DNA of 64,000 bases from a candidate division KSB1 bacterium. GTDB lineage: Bacteria; Zhuqueibacterota; Zhuqueibacteria; Oleimicrobiales; Geothermoviventaceae. The notes below the pieces were generated by a model. It was not told the origin of the DNA, did not search any database, and saw only the letters and a list, made by a program, of their open reading frames with translations. Position numbers and translations under genes: made by a program. The DNA is taken from the NCBI GenBank assembly GCA_034506315.1, contig JAPDPT010000006.1, positions 1 through 64,000 of the forward strand, written 5' to 3'. Positions 16,169-25,332 of this stretch are shown one piece after another (positions within the stretch are counted from its first letter, which is position 1; each line of letters starts with the position of its first letter).

Positions 16169-18478
16169 TCAGAAGGCCCGGCCGAACACGAACTGGGGCT
16201 TCCACCCGCTCCTTACCCCCGTCACCGGGTCGACATCAAAGCCATAACCGTAGTCGAAGCCGATGACTCCGATCATGGGCATGAACATGCGGGCCCCAAT
16301 GCCCACGGAGCGCCGCAGGCGGTAGGGGTCCACGCTTGCGAGGGTCGGCCACGTGTTTCCGGCCTCCGCGAAAGCAAGGGCAAAAATCGTCGGGTTAGGC
16401 GCAATGGGTACCCTTAACTCAAAGGTGTACTTCATCATCGCCCGGCCTCCCTCCTGCGCCGAGTAGGTCGCCAGCGGGTCCTCGTAGCCCCGCAGCGGGA
16501 TGGCCTGGGACATGCCGTTTCCGCCCATGAAGAAATACTCGAGGTATGGGAGCCCACGCCTGCCCAGCGTCTGAATGTAGCCGGCCTGGAAGCTTGAGTA
16601 GAATACGAGGTTGAGGAATGAAGGCACGAACCAGTCCGAGCTGAAAATGTACTTTAAGAAGCTGACGTTGCCCCCCAGGGGACCGCCTGCGTACTCGACG
16701 GAGAGGGACATCTCCGAGCCGCGAGTGGGGAACTCAGGTCGGTCCAGGCTATTGCGCGACAGAATGTGCGTCACGCTGCTGGTCACCAGAGGCCATTCCT
16801 GGGTCACGATTCCGTTGGGATTGAGCTCGATGATGCTCTGGCTGAAATCAGACAGCTCCGTCCGGTCGATGCGATAAATCCAATCCCCCCGGAAATAGAT
16901 GTCGGGCCACCGGAAGCGGCGCCCCACCCGAACAGAGGCCCCCTGGCTCCGCTGCCGGTACGGCACATAGTAAGGGTCGCGCTTGAGGTCATAGATGCTG
17001 AATCCAGCGAGGGTGGGCGTATCGAAGAGCCACGGCTCCGTGAAGGAGATCTGAAAGGACCGGTAGAACCGGCCGAAGTTCCAGTCGAAGCTAAGGCGCT
17101 GGCCATTCCCGAAAAGATTATTCATGGAGACGCCGATCATACCGATGATCTTATCCCGCTCGCTGTAGCCGGCGGACATGTTGGCGGTGTCCGTCGACTT
17201 CTCCTCGACCTTGATCACCAGGTCCACGTTTTCGTTGTCTACCGTCTTGACTTCCGGCACAACGTTGGAGAAGTAGTTCAGCATGAAGACCTCTCGTTGA
17301 CTCCGGATCAGCGCGTCGCGGCTAAACACCTCGCCAGGCCGGATCCGGAGCTCGCGGCGAATCACTTTGTCCTTGGTTTTTGTGTTGCCGGCAATATGGA
17401 TCTTGCGCACGTGGACGGGCTCGCCCTCGTTGATCAGGAAATGTACGTCGACCACATCGGAGTCGGCCGGTGTCTCCCTCGGGGTAATGTTCGCGAAGAT
17501 GTACCCGGAGTCGTAGTAGAGGCCGCCGATCTTCTCGAAGACCGCCTTGTGCAGCTTTTCGGCGCTGTACACATCGCCCTGCTTGAAACCCAACTGTGCT
17601 TCCAGCAGCTGGGTCGGAAAGATCCGGTTTCCTTCCCAGGTGATCTTCCCGAACCGGTACCTACGGCCCTCGTGCACCGTCACGGTGATGAACAGGCCGC
17701 TTCGGTCCTCGCTGTACCACAGGGTATCCGACACGATCTCTGCGTCGCGGAACCCCTCGTTACGATAGAACTCAAGGACTTTCTCCAGATCCTCTTCGTA
17801 CTTCTTGCGGTCGAAATCGGCCCCTCGCCACCACCGATCCTCCTTGGTGCCCTTCATCTGTTTGCGAAGTTTGGCGTCCGAGAAGGTCTGGTTCCCCACG
17901 AAATCGATCTTCTTGATCTGGACTTTCCGCCCTTCTTCGATGGTCACCCGCAGGTGTACTGTGGATTCGGTGGCCCGCGCCGTATCCATCCGGACGGTCG
18001 CCAGAAGGAACCCCTTATCCCGGTAGAGTTTCTCCAACTTCACCTGGGCCCGCTTCAGGCGGCGAGGACTAACGACCTGCCCGCGGTAGAGATCCAGAGC
18101 GTCTTCGACCTCTTTCTTCTTGAGCTTCTTGTTGCCCTCGACCGTGTAGGACTCGAGCCTCGGATACTCCTTAACACGGATGGTTAGATACGCGCCCTCG
18201 GACACTTCCCGATCCAGGAGGATCTCGATATCAGAGAATAGATCCATTGCCCACAGCTGGCGGATGGCCTTCTGGATATCGTCGCCGGTGATCGAACGGC
18301 CGGGGTAAAGGCCCGAACTGGTGCGGATAATCTCCGCCTCCGTAGTCCGATTCCCCTCGACGCTCACCCCGAGGATTTTCACCGTGCGCCGCTGCGCCCG
18401 CACCTGGCCGAAGGGGAGGACCAGGAAAGCCAGAAGCAGGAAAAGCGCGTATCTATTGAGCCGGATCACCTCAGCCAT
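16169..18478 (-). CDS. bamA: Outer membrane protein assembly factor BamA
   Basis: The core of the beta-barrel assembly machine, 769 residues. A signal peptide (LFLLLAFLVLPFGQVRAQ) is followed by five POTRA domains to about residue 340 (first begins VKILGVSVEGNRTTEAEIIR) and an Omp85 barrel. The loop-6 lid motif is LRGYEDP within FMGGNGMSQAIPLRGYED, and the terminal strand ends in Phe (FVFGRAF). I use ATG 18478 with AAGGGG upstream rather than TTG 18484. A predicted promoter lies directly upstream, so bamA-skp-lpx can be transcribed apart from the TamB-like gene. Confidence 0.95.
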   Translation of the reverse strand: MAEVIRLNRYALFLLLAFLVLPFGQVRAQRRTVKILGVSVEGNRTTEAEIIRTSSGLYPGRSITGDDIQKAIRQLWAMDLFSDIEILLDREVSEGAYLTIRVKEYPRLESYTVEGNKKLKKKEVEDALDLYRGQVVSPRRLKRAQVKLEKLYRDKGFLLATVRMDTARATESTVHLRVTIEEGRKVQIKKIDFVGNQTFSDAKLRKQMKGTKEDRWWRGADFDRKKYEEDLEKVLEFYRNEGFRDAEIVSDTLWYSEDRSGLFITVTVHEGRRYRFGKITWEGNRIFPTQLLEAQLGFKQGDVYSAEKLHKAVFEKIGGLYYDSGYIFANITPRETPADSDVVDVHFLINEGEPVHVRKIHIAGNTKTKDKVIRRELRIRPGEVFSRDALIRSQREVFMLNYFSNVVPEVKTVDNENVDLVIKVEEKSTDTANMSAGYSERDKIIGMIGVSMNNLFGNGQRLSFDWNFGRFYRSFQISFTEPWLFDTPTLAGFSIYDLKRDPYYVPYRQRSQGASVRVGRRFRWPDIYFRGDWIYRIDRTELSDFSQSIIELNPNGIVTQEWPLVTSSVTHILSRNSLDRPEFPTRGSEMSLSVEYAGGPLGGNVSFLKYIFSSDWFVPSFLNLVFYSSFQAGYIQTLGRRGLPYLEYFFMGGNGMSQAIPLRGYEDPLATYSAQEGGRAMMKYTFELRVPIAPNPTIFALAFAEAGNTWPTLASVDPYRLRRSVGIGARMFMPMIGVIGFDYGYGFDVDPVTGVRSGWKPQFVFGRAF

Positions 18479-18509
18479 TCCCAAGCCCCTTGTGGATGTG
18501 GCAACATCA

Positions 18510-18537
18510 AATATACCAAATGGCCTCCCAATAGCAA
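18510..18537 (-). promoter_or_regulatory. Candidate promoter upstream of bamA
   Basis: On the minus strand TTGCTA (18537-18532), a 16-base spacer and TATATT (18515-18510). Transcription would start near 18503, about 25 nt before the bamA start. It is the only AT-rich stretch in the 150 bp between the TamB-like gene and bamA. Confidence 0.5.
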
Positions 18538-18628
18538 ACCGAAAGATTTCCGCAACTTCCGCCTCCTCCAGCTGGGAAGGTGGAGGCCAAAGACAGGCTT
18601 TCTGCTGCCTCCGCGTGCCGGTTGCAGG

Positions 18629-21600
18629 TCAGAAGGGGAACGAGTGGCGCAGCAGAATCTTTTTATCGGTCTTCTGCCACAGTAGCAGGCTATCGTAATC
18701 GTAGGCCAGCTCCAGAATCAGATCCGGGCTCAGTCGATACTCCAATCCGATGGTGTGCCGAAGGCCGAGCTTTTGCTGGTGGAGTTCGTAACGGAAGCCG
18801 CTCTGGATCTCTCCGGTGTAGGTGAGGAAGACGTCGTTCAGCAGATACTTGCCCATTTCCCAACGCGTGCTGCGCATCAGATACCAGGGTGAGTACGTCT
18901 GGTTGGCCAGATTCCACTCGATGAAGTTGCGGGCGATCCGGGAGCGGAGCCTCAGAAGATCGAATCCCAGGGCTCGCTGCAGACTGCGCTCGAAGGGGCG
19001 GACGAGCGGCCTGACCAACCAGTTCTCAGCGCTCATCCCCACCATCTCGGCCGCTTTGGCCCTGAGTTTGCGGTCGGAGTAACCGAGCGCGCCGAGGATT
19101 TCGGCCTCGCTCTGGCCTGCGCTGGGGTGGTCGCTGGAGAGCTGGAAGCGGACCCGATCCCATCGCGCACGGGTCTGTCGGTCACGCACCCGCTGGTCAA
19201 AACGCCTCTCCTCGGTGTAATCCTCCATCAGAAGCGTGAGGTAGAGGGTCGTCGGCATGCCCGTTGTGTCCGTCACCGTGGCGCGGGCCCTCCCCCAGAC
19301 CACGGGGTAAAGCGAAGCGCGATCGAACTCGGCGCCTGCGCTCTCTAAGCGGAAGTCCATATCCAGATACTCGACGATGCCGTTCCTTGACTCAATACGG
19401 CCCGCCAGGCGGAAGGTTCCTTCAGCCAGACAGCCGGTAAGCTTGACCCCCTCACCTCCCTGGTCAATCAGCAGATTGACGTACACATTATCTACGGCGC
19501 TCGGGATGGTACGGACGTAGCGGACATTGTGCTCGGGCAGGAGGCGCAGATCCCATTCCGCACGCGAGAGGAAATCCAACACCCAGCTCGTCTTGTTCCC
19601 CGTCCCCTCCACAAAGGGATACTGGAAGCGAACGTCGCGCAGTTTCCAGGTGCCCCGGATCCGCGGCCTGCTCCAGGGCCCGGCGACGACGAAAGGTTCC
19701 TCGGGCTCCGCTCCCAGGAATTGGTACCAGCCAAAGTCGCTCTTCTCCTGGAGGCCGTACAGGTTCAGGGGCACCCCTCGCGGCCCCGTCTCGAAGGTCA
19801 GGATGCCCGCACTGACCCCAAGAGGAGACACGACAAATTCTTCGAGGGGGACTCTGCAGCGAAGATCGCTCGCCCGGGCGTTCGCGATCCGGAACCACTC
19901 GCCTCCCATCCTCCCGCTGAGCTCCACCAGGTGCAGAAAGCCATCGGGTTCCAGCCGCAGGTGGCCTCGGGCCTCCGTAACCTTGGGTAGGACGCTCGGG
20001 AACTCTGCCCTACCGTTGGTGAAGCTTGCTTCCGCGCCGGAGAGGCGAGGAGAAGACACCGTTCCTCCAACCTGCAGGCGTATTTCCCCCTCGCAACGGG
20101 GATTGCGGAGGAAGCCCAGAGCGTCCGCCGCCAGCTGGAGGACGTTGGCCGGCCCGCTGAGTCGCAGCTCCACGGGCGCATCCGCGGACAGAGGTACTTT
20201 GCCGTCGCCCTCCAGGCGATAGACGCCCGTCCGTAGAAGGAGCAGCTGCTCGAGGTTCACGTGCGGAGCCGAAGACGATTCGCCTGATGCGTCCGGGGAA
20301 AAGGCTACCCGAAGGAGGTCGAAGGGTTCAAAGAAGAAGCGCCCGTGGGAAACAAGAAGTTCACCCGTGAACTCGGGTTGTGCCAAGGAGCCACGCACGC
20401 GGGACCAGAAGGACAGAAGACCGTCCGCGATTCCTTTGCGCACCCCGAAGGCAGGAAGGACCCTTGCCAGCCGCAGCGTGTCTGTGCGCAGGCTGGCGTC
20501 GACCCACTGTTCCCGGAGATCAACCTGACCGGAAGCAAACAGGATCGGGCGCTCCCCCCATCTCACATCCAGGGAGTCGAGAGCCAGGCTCCCGTCGCGG
20601 CCGTGCGCCACGAGTCTGCAATTGTAAGGCCCTTCCCCATGGCTACGGAGATCGAGTCCCTCCGCGCGGAGATTGCAACGACTGTCCTGGTTCGAATCTC
20701 GCTCGTACTCCAACGCCGCGTCGAGGAACCCGGAATAGACGCTCGGGTCAAGCCCGAGAAGCGCCTGCAGGGGAGCTTTGCTGCAGGTTACGCGAAGCCG
20801 AAGGGTGCCGTCCCGCCGGTCGCGCTCCAGACTGGCCCGGAGCCAGCTTTCGAGCTCCAGCGAGGCGGCCAGAGGGGCTCTGCGCCAGCCCCCCACCTGC
20901 AAGCGTAATCCGCCCGCGGAGGTTCGCCCTGAGACCGGCGTGTATTCGATATCGAACTTGCCCTCCCAGCGGCGGCCGGCGGGTTTAAGCTCACCGCGCG
21001 TACTTAAGAGGGGTCGCCGGGCGCCCTGTTTCCCCACGCTGATTTGAAGCGTGCCCTGCAGCACACGGCGATTACCGCTGAGCTCGGCGTCCGCACCGAT
21101 TTTTCCCCTCAGGAACCGCGGCGAAGAGACCAGACCCAGGTACGGCGCTGCCGTTTCGGCTCCGTGAAGAACGAGCCGGAAGTTTTCGATCGACCCTCCG
21201 CGCTTGAAGGTAAAGTGCCCCTGTCCCCGCAATGTACCCTGCTCCGAGCGGACCCGAACCGAGGCAGTAGCACCCTGGATGTCGCCTTCCCCAGAGAGCC
21301 TGAGCGGGGGAAGGCCGGACCGGTAGACAGCGGCCGTGGCCCGAAGCCGCCCATGGCCGGATGAGCCTTCGTAGGTCACGGTCAGCGTGTCCTGGAGGAG
21401 CTTGCCCTTGCCGTCCTGACCGCGGGCGGAGAGGACAAGGCCTGCACAGGCAAGCAGGGGACGCTCCGCAGTCCGGAGGTCGAGCATGGCCCGTGCCCGA
21501 AGTGAGCCTCGAGGGAGCAGGGCGGAGAGCCGGTCAATGCGTATCACGCTGTCGACCAGGCTCACGGTGGCCACCAGGTTGCGAAGTGCGTAGCCGGCAA

Positions 21601-22732
21601 CGCGCCCCATCGGCATCCTCATTTCCGCTTCGACCTGCGGGTTATTGTAGTGGCCGCGGAGGGTAGCCGTCAGGAGCGCTCTTCCCGAGGGTTGGAGCCA
21701 CCCGGCCCCAGATGGGTATGGGAAAAGAAGGCCGAGATCTGCCGACTCGCAAGCGAGCTGGAGTTCGAATCGGGGATTCAACAGGTCGCGCACGATACCC
21801 TGGGCACGAAAGGGGCACTCATTGAGTCGGAACGCGGCAGAGTCCAGGAAGAGGTCCCAGTGCTCCACGCGGGCGTGGACGGCGATCGAGTCAAATCGGA
21901 AGCTCGAGCCTCTCAGGGCAACGCTGCCCCTTGTGAAGTGGGCCTCGCCCACCAGGTCCAGTCGCCGGGGCAGCCTGGGATCCTCTCGTACGACGAACCT
22001 GCCCGCCAGGAGACCGCCTTTCATTTGCAGGAAGGACGGAAGGGGCAACGGAAAGTGCGCCCCGACCTCGTATGGGCGGACGTGGACCTCCAGGCTGTCG
22101 AGTCGGCCCCTGGGGACATCGAAGCGGCCCAAAAGCTCGACGCGGATGTCCCGTGCGCCGCGAGGTCGAGCTGCCAGTTGCAGACCCGCCTTCCAGTCCT
22201 GCTGGCGGTAAATCCACCCGTCCACCTCATCGAAAAAGCGCCAGAGACCGCCCGCGGAATCCGCGTAGGAGATCTGCCCGTCCGAGATGACGACGTTCTC
22301 GAGAAAGGTCAGCTCGCGCAAGACGCTGGCTGTGGTAGTCCCGTTCGAAGAATCCGGGCCGGTTGGGGCATCGTGTCGAGAATGGAGGTGGAGGATCAGA
22401 TGCGGGCGGGAGCACAAGATCGAATTGGGCAGGTTCCGAACGCGAAAGCGCTGACGGAGAAGATTGGTGAGGCTGTAGCCTACCCGAACGTCCTCGACCC
22501 AGAGCTCGTAAGGGGCCCGGCCTCGGTAACGGAGGCCGAAGAAGTGCACACACCCGTACTTGATGGCGACCGAATCAACGGACCACCCTCTCTGGACCAG
22601 GGGGGCGAATCGCTCCGTGAGGATGGACAGAAGCTGGCGGTTGGCACGATGGGCAAGGCGATCTACCCCCGCAAGCAGGAAGCATAGCGCTGCGAGGAAG
22701 GCAATGAGGGCTACTCCCCTACGGGTTTTCAT
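18629..22732 (-). CDS. TamB-like translocation/assembly module protein (AsmA/DUF490 family)
   Basis: The 1367-residue protein has one N-terminal membrane anchor (residues 8-24) and then an extended, beta-strand-rich body without cysteine or enzyme motifs, as in AsmA-like bridge proteins. The last 350 residues match the TamB domain: DMDFRLESAGAEFDRASLYPVVWGRARATV, SSDHPSAGQSEAEILGALGYS, and a C-terminus reading GLEYRLSPDLILELAYDYD and ending in LRHSFPF. Such proteins span the periplasm and move phospholipid to, or help assemble proteins in, the outer membrane. It sits between uppS and bamA, where many genomes keep cdsA. A TamA-like partner is encoded at 45951. Confidence 0.85.
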   Translation of the reverse strand: MKTRRGVALIAFLAALCFLLAGVDRLAHRANRQLLSILTERFAPLVQRGWSVDSVAIKYGCVHFFGLRYRGRAPYELWVEDVRVGYSLTNLLRQRFRVRNLPNSILCSRPHLILHLHSRHDAPTGPDSSNGTTTASVLRELTFLENVVISDGQISYADSAGGLWRFFDEVDGWIYRQQDWKAGLQLAARPRGARDIRVELLGRFDVPRGRLDSLEVHVRPYEVGAHFPLPLPSFLQMKGGLLAGRFVVREDPRLPRRLDLVGEAHFTRGSVALRGSSFRFDSIAVHARVEHWDLFLDSAAFRLNECPFRAQGIVRDLLNPRFELQLACESADLGLLFPYPSGAGWLQPSGRALLTATLRGHYNNPQVEAEMRMPMGRVAGYALRNLVATVSLVDSVIRIDRLSALLPRGSLRARAMLDLRTAERPLLACAGLVLSARGQDGKGKLLQDTLTVTYEGSSGHGRLRATAAVYRSGLPPLRLSGEGDIQGATASVRVRSEQGTLRGQGHFTFKRGGSIENFRLVLHGAETAAPYLGLVSSPRFLRGKIGADAELSGNRRVLQGTLQISVGKQGARRPLLSTRGELKPAGRRWEGKFDIEYTPVSGRTSAGGLRLQVGGWRRAPLAASLELESWLRASLERDRRDGTLRLRVTCSKAPLQALLGLDPSVYSGFLDAALEYERDSNQDSRCNLRAEGLDLRSHGEGPYNCRLVAHGRDGSLALDSLDVRWGERPILFASGQVDLREQWVDASLRTDTLRLARVLPAFGVRKGIADGLLSFWSRVRGSLAQPEFTGELLVSHGRFFFEPFDLLRVAFSPDASGESSSAPHVNLEQLLLLRTGVYRLEGDGKVPLSADAPVELRLSGPANVLQLAADALGFLRNPRCEGEIRLQVGGTVSSPRLSGAEASFTNGRAEFPSVLPKVTEARGHLRLEPDGFLHLVELSGRMGGEWFRIANARASDLRCRVPLEEFVVSPLGVSAGILTFETGPRGVPLNLYGLQEKSDFGWYQFLGAEPEEPFVVAGPWSRPRIRGTWKLRDVRFQYPFVEGTGNKTSWVLDFLSRAEWDLRLLPEHNVRYVRTIPSAVDNVYVNLLIDQGGEGVKLTGCLAEGTFRLAGRIESRNGIVEYLDMDFRLESAGAEFDRASLYPVVWGRARATVTDTTGMPTTLYLTLLMEDYTEERRFDQRVRDRQTRARWDRVRFQLSSDHPSAGQSEAEILGALGYSDRKLRAKAAEMVGMSAENWLVRPLVRPFERSLQRALGFDLLRLRSRIARNFIEWNLANQTYSPWYLMRSTRWEMGKYLLNDVFLTYTGEIQSGFRYELHQQKLGLRHTIGLEYRLSPDLILELAYDYDSLLLWQKTDKKILLRHSFPF

Positions 22733-22828
22733 CGTGCGACCCGAATCTTCACCGCCTTGCCTAACCCTACGAGGCCATGCGGCCCACTTTTCCCCTGCCG
22801 GCCAGTCTGATGGATCAGAGAGGGGGCC

Positions 22829-23692
22829 TCAGCGAGGGCTCTTGGATCGCTGCTGGAAGTTGGACGGCGCCCAGTAGTCGCTGCGCGCAAGCTCCGGCTC
22901 CGGCGCTCCCGGTGCGGCGTGCAGCTGTTCGCTCACCATTCCGAAGCGCCGCTCGCGCCGCTGATACTCCTCAATCGCCGCGTAGAACTCCCTCTTGCGG
23001 AAGTCCGGCCAGAGGACGTCGGTAATGTAGAGCTCCGTATAGGCAAGCTGCCAGAGGAGAAAGTTACTGAGCCTCATTTCGCCACTGGTTCGAATGAGGA
23101 GATCGGGGTCGGGGAGGCCGGCCGTCTGCAGATAAGTTGCGAAGAGATCGGGGCTGAGGTCGTCTGGCCGGATCTTCCCTTCGAGCACATCGCGAGCGGC
23201 CCGGCGGGCCGCTTCGGCAATTTCTTCCCTTCCGCTGTAGCTGAGGGCGAGGACCACCGTAAGCCCGGTGTTGTCCCGCAATCTCTCGATCGCCTTCTCC
23301 ACCGCTCTCCGCGCGTATCCGGGCAGATCCTCCAGACGCCCGATCGTCTTCAGACGCACGTTGTTCTGGTCGAGTTCGTCCAGCTCATCCTGGACCGTGC
23401 GAATGAGGAGGCGCATCAGGGCCATGACTTCCCGGCGCGGGCGCTTCCAGTTTTCTGTCGAAAACGTGTAAAGGGTGAGGACTTCGATCCCTAGGGCTCC
23501 GCAGGCCTCCACAACTGCCCGCACGGAATTGATCCCCTCCTGGTGGCCCTGGATGCGCTCCAGGCCTCGCTGTTTGGCCCAGCGACCGTTACCGTCCATG
23601 ATCACAGCCACGTGACGGGGGAGATTGCCCCTCGCCTTCAAACGGTCGACGACCTCTTGTTCCCAGGGCTCCATCGGCATCGGGTCACCCAT
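22829..23692 (-). CDS. uppS: Isoprenyl (undecaprenyl diphosphate) synthase
   Basis: A cis-prenyltransferase of 287 residues that builds undecaprenyl diphosphate, the lipid carrier for peptidoglycan and O-antigen. HVAVIMDGNGRWAKQRG carries the catalytic aspartate; the C-terminal signature is IRTSGEMRLSNFLLWQLAYTE. The first residues (MGDPMPMEP) offer three possible ATG starts within 18 nt. The C-terminal 40 residues are Pro/Ala-rich and not conserved. A terminator separates it from the TPR gene upstream, so it should open the envelope operon; TTGCAA-N17-TAGCTT just before the gene is a weak promoter candidate. Confidence 0.95.
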   Translation of the reverse strand: MGDPMPMEPWEQEVVDRLKARGNLPRHVAVIMDGNGRWAKQRGLERIQGHQEGINSVRAVVEACGALGIEVLTLYTFSTENWKRPRREVMALMRLLIRTVQDELDELDQNNVRLKTIGRLEDLPGYARRAVEKAIERLRDNTGLTVVLALSYSGREEIAEAARRAARDVLEGKIRPDDLSPDLFATYLQTAGLPDPDLLIRTSGEMRLSNFLLWQLAYTELYITDVLWPDFRKREFYAAIEEYQRRERRFGMVSEQLHAAPGAPEPELARSDYWAPSNFQQRSKSPR

Positions 23693-23762
23693 CTTGGCGT
23701 GATCAAGCTACCGCCCTCCGTTCTCTATTGCAACGCGAGAGGGAGGGGAAAGTTTATCGCAC

Positions 23763-23796
23763 AAAAAAGCCCCACCCCGGACGTTCAGGTGGGGCT
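23763..23796 (-). terminator. Intrinsic terminator after the TPR lipoprotein gene
   Basis: A 9-bp perfect stem (AGCCCCACC at 23768-23776 with GGTGGGGCT at 23788-23796), an 11-nt loop, and on the minus strand a run of six U immediately after the stem (A tract at 23763-23768). It lies between the TPR gene stop and uppS. Confidence 0.85.
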
Positions 23797-23820
23797 GTGG
23801 TCAGCGTGTTCGGTCTGCCG

Positions 23821-24939
23821 CTAACGGCGTGTGCTTTCCCCTTCGCCTCGCAGCTCCTTCTCCCGCTTGAAGGCTTCCTCGCCCTTGGCCGCGTTGCCCG
23901 AACGGACGTAGGCCTGACCTAAGTAGAGCCACAGGTCTGCATCGTCCGGCTTGAGCTGGGTGCACTTTTCCAGATACGGGATCGCCTTGCCGTAGGCTTG
24001 CTGAACCTTTTTGATCTCCTGGTCGGGGACTTCCTCGCCATTGATCAGGCGCTCCGCAACGGGCTTGTTGAGACTGTCTGCCACCACAAGGTACGTGACA
24101 GCCAGACGCCAATTCGCCTCGTAGTCATCCGGGTTCTTTTCGATCACTTTAGCGAAGCACTCGGCGGCCTGGTCGTATCGCTTGGCGCTGAAGTGAAGGA
24201 GCGCCATGTTGAAGATCAGGTCGGTGTTCTCGGGATCGGACTGGAGTGCCCTTCTGTAGGTCTCCAGAGCCTGTTCCCCTTTCCCGGCGCTATGGTAGGC
24301 GCGCGCCAGGTTGGCGATTGCATTGGCATTATTCGGTTCGACAGCGACCGCCTTTTCCAGAACCGAGATCGCTTGGTCGTACCGTTCGGTTCGCAGGTAA
24401 ATATCGCCCGCCAGGGTGAGAAGCTTGGGGTCGTTGGGTGAGTGCTGGAGCCCTTCCTCTGCCACTTCCACCGCCCGAGGTAGGCTGTCGAGCACCAGAA
24501 AGGCCGTCGCCCCGTTCACGTACGCTTCAGGCCGGGAGGGATCGATTCGCGTAGCTGTGAGGAAATCGCGCGCGGCCTCGTCGTACGCGCGAGCGTTGAA
24601 CTTGTTCACACCGCTATTGAAAGCGCGGATCCAGTATTTCTCCCTGCTGGCGCGGATCTGCGGTTCGAACTTCGGCGAAATGGCCAGCGAGGCCTCAAAC
24701 TCCCGGTTCATCCCATCGTAGTCGCCCTTGACCGCATAGCCCTCCCCGAGCAGGTAGTGGGCCTCTGGATCGTTCGGGTACATCTTCACGGCCATCTGGA
24801 GCTGCTCGATGGCCTTGTCCCAATCGTCTTGTTGGATGTACACCTTGGCAGAGGTCACCTCTTTCGTCTGGCAACCTACGAACGCCAGAACCCCGATCAA
24901 GGCCAGCGGGAGGGAACCCGCAAGAAGTATCCGTCTCAT
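23821..24939 (-). CDS. TPR-repeat lipoprotein
   Basis: A 372-residue lipoprotein: the signal peptide ends in a lipobox LAFVGC with Cys23. The mature part is built from about eight tetratricopeptide repeats (for example AKVYIQQDDWDKAIEQLQMA, YLGQAYVRSGNAAKGEEAF), which are protein-docking scaffolds. A non-repeat insert around residues 285-315 interrupts them. It is monocistronic between a clear minus-strand promoter and an intrinsic terminator. Being an envelope lipoprotein next to the Bam genes it could act like a BamD-type scaffold, but BamD has only about five TPRs and is shorter, so I do not assign it. Confidence 0.85.
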   Translation of the reverse strand: MRRILLAGSLPLALIGVLAFVGCQTKEVTSAKVYIQQDDWDKAIEQLQMAVKMYPNDPEAHYLLGEGYAVKGDYDGMNREFEASLAISPKFEPQIRASREKYWIRAFNSGVNKFNARAYDEAARDFLTATRIDPSRPEAYVNGATAFLVLDSLPRAVEVAEEGLQHSPNDPKLLTLAGDIYLRTERYDQAISVLEKAVAVEPNNANAIANLARAYHSAGKGEQALETYRRALQSDPENTDLIFNMALLHFSAKRYDQAAECFAKVIEKNPDDYEANWRLAVTYLVVADSLNKPVAERLINGEEVPDQEIKKVQQAYGKAIPYLEKCTQLKPDDADLWLYLGQAYVRSGNAAKGEEAFKREKELRGEGESTRR

Positions 24940-24995
24940 CTCATGTCTCCCTGGGGATGGTGTGAAATTCCGCCTCTAACCTACTGCAACGGCCA

Positions 24996-25024
24996 AATAT
25001 ACGCCAATCCCCTGACGAGCGCAA
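24996..25024 (-). promoter_or_regulatory. Promoter of the TPR lipoprotein gene
   Basis: Minus-strand TTGCGC (25024-25019), 17-base spacer, TATATT (25001-24996; 5/6 to consensus). The start of transcription would be near 24989, giving a 50-nt leader with GGGAG before the ATG at 24939. Confidence 0.55.
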
Positions 25025-25158
25025 GCGAAATCACCCCCGCGGCCCGGGTCCGCCACCGCCACATCCCTACGCACGGAGTAGGCTGATGGGTTGAGGGTGC
25101 AGCTCCGGCTCCGCGGCCCCGCGATCGGGAAGCTTTCGGTCTCTCGCGACCGTTGCCC

Positions 25159-25187
25159 TTGGATATTGCCTGGGGTTGTGCTAATAT
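25159..25187 (+). promoter_or_regulatory. Promoter of the ATP-grasp gene cluster
   Basis: TTGGAT (25159-25164), 17-base spacer, TAATAT (25182-25187), with an extended -10 TGC at 25179-25181. Transcription would start near 25194, about 139 nt before the ATP-grasp start. Between 25025 and 25158 I see nothing else. Confidence 0.5.
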
Positions 25188-25230
25188 TACGATCCGACGG
25201 TGTCGTCAAACAGACAGGGCACAGGGCGAT

Positions 25231-25267
25231 GCGAAAGGCGCCGCAGGGGAAAGCGGCGCTTTTTCGC
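25231..25267 (+). terminator. Terminator-like hairpin in the leader of the ATP-grasp gene
   Basis: A GC-rich 7-bp core stem (GCGCCGC 25238-25244 with GCGGCGC 25253-25259), loop AGGGGAAA, then five T (25260-25264); flanking GCGAAA/TTTCGC can extend the stem. It lies downstream of the predicted promoter but 66 bp before the coding start, so it would cut the transcript at about 71 nt unless overridden. It could be an attenuator, or the end of a small RNA. Confidence 0.5.
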
Positions 25268-25332
25268 AGCTTGAGGATCCGTAAGGCACAGGTGGGACGC
25301 AGGGAACGCGGTGACCGGGAGTGGATCGTACC

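Noticed and set aside
16766-18187. Long open frame antisense to bamA
   Set aside because: Mirror frame of a highly conserved gene with strong GC codon bias; no ribosome site, no recognisable domain, composition typical of a complementary-strand shadow.
20689-20698. GGTTCGAATC, like a tRNA T-loop
   Set aside because: It lies in the TamB-like coding region and no acceptor, D or anticodon stems fit around it.
23821-24939. TPR lipoprotein as BamD
   Set aside because: It is longer, has more repeats plus an insert, and BamD-specific features are not recognisable; proximity to Bam genes alone is not enough.
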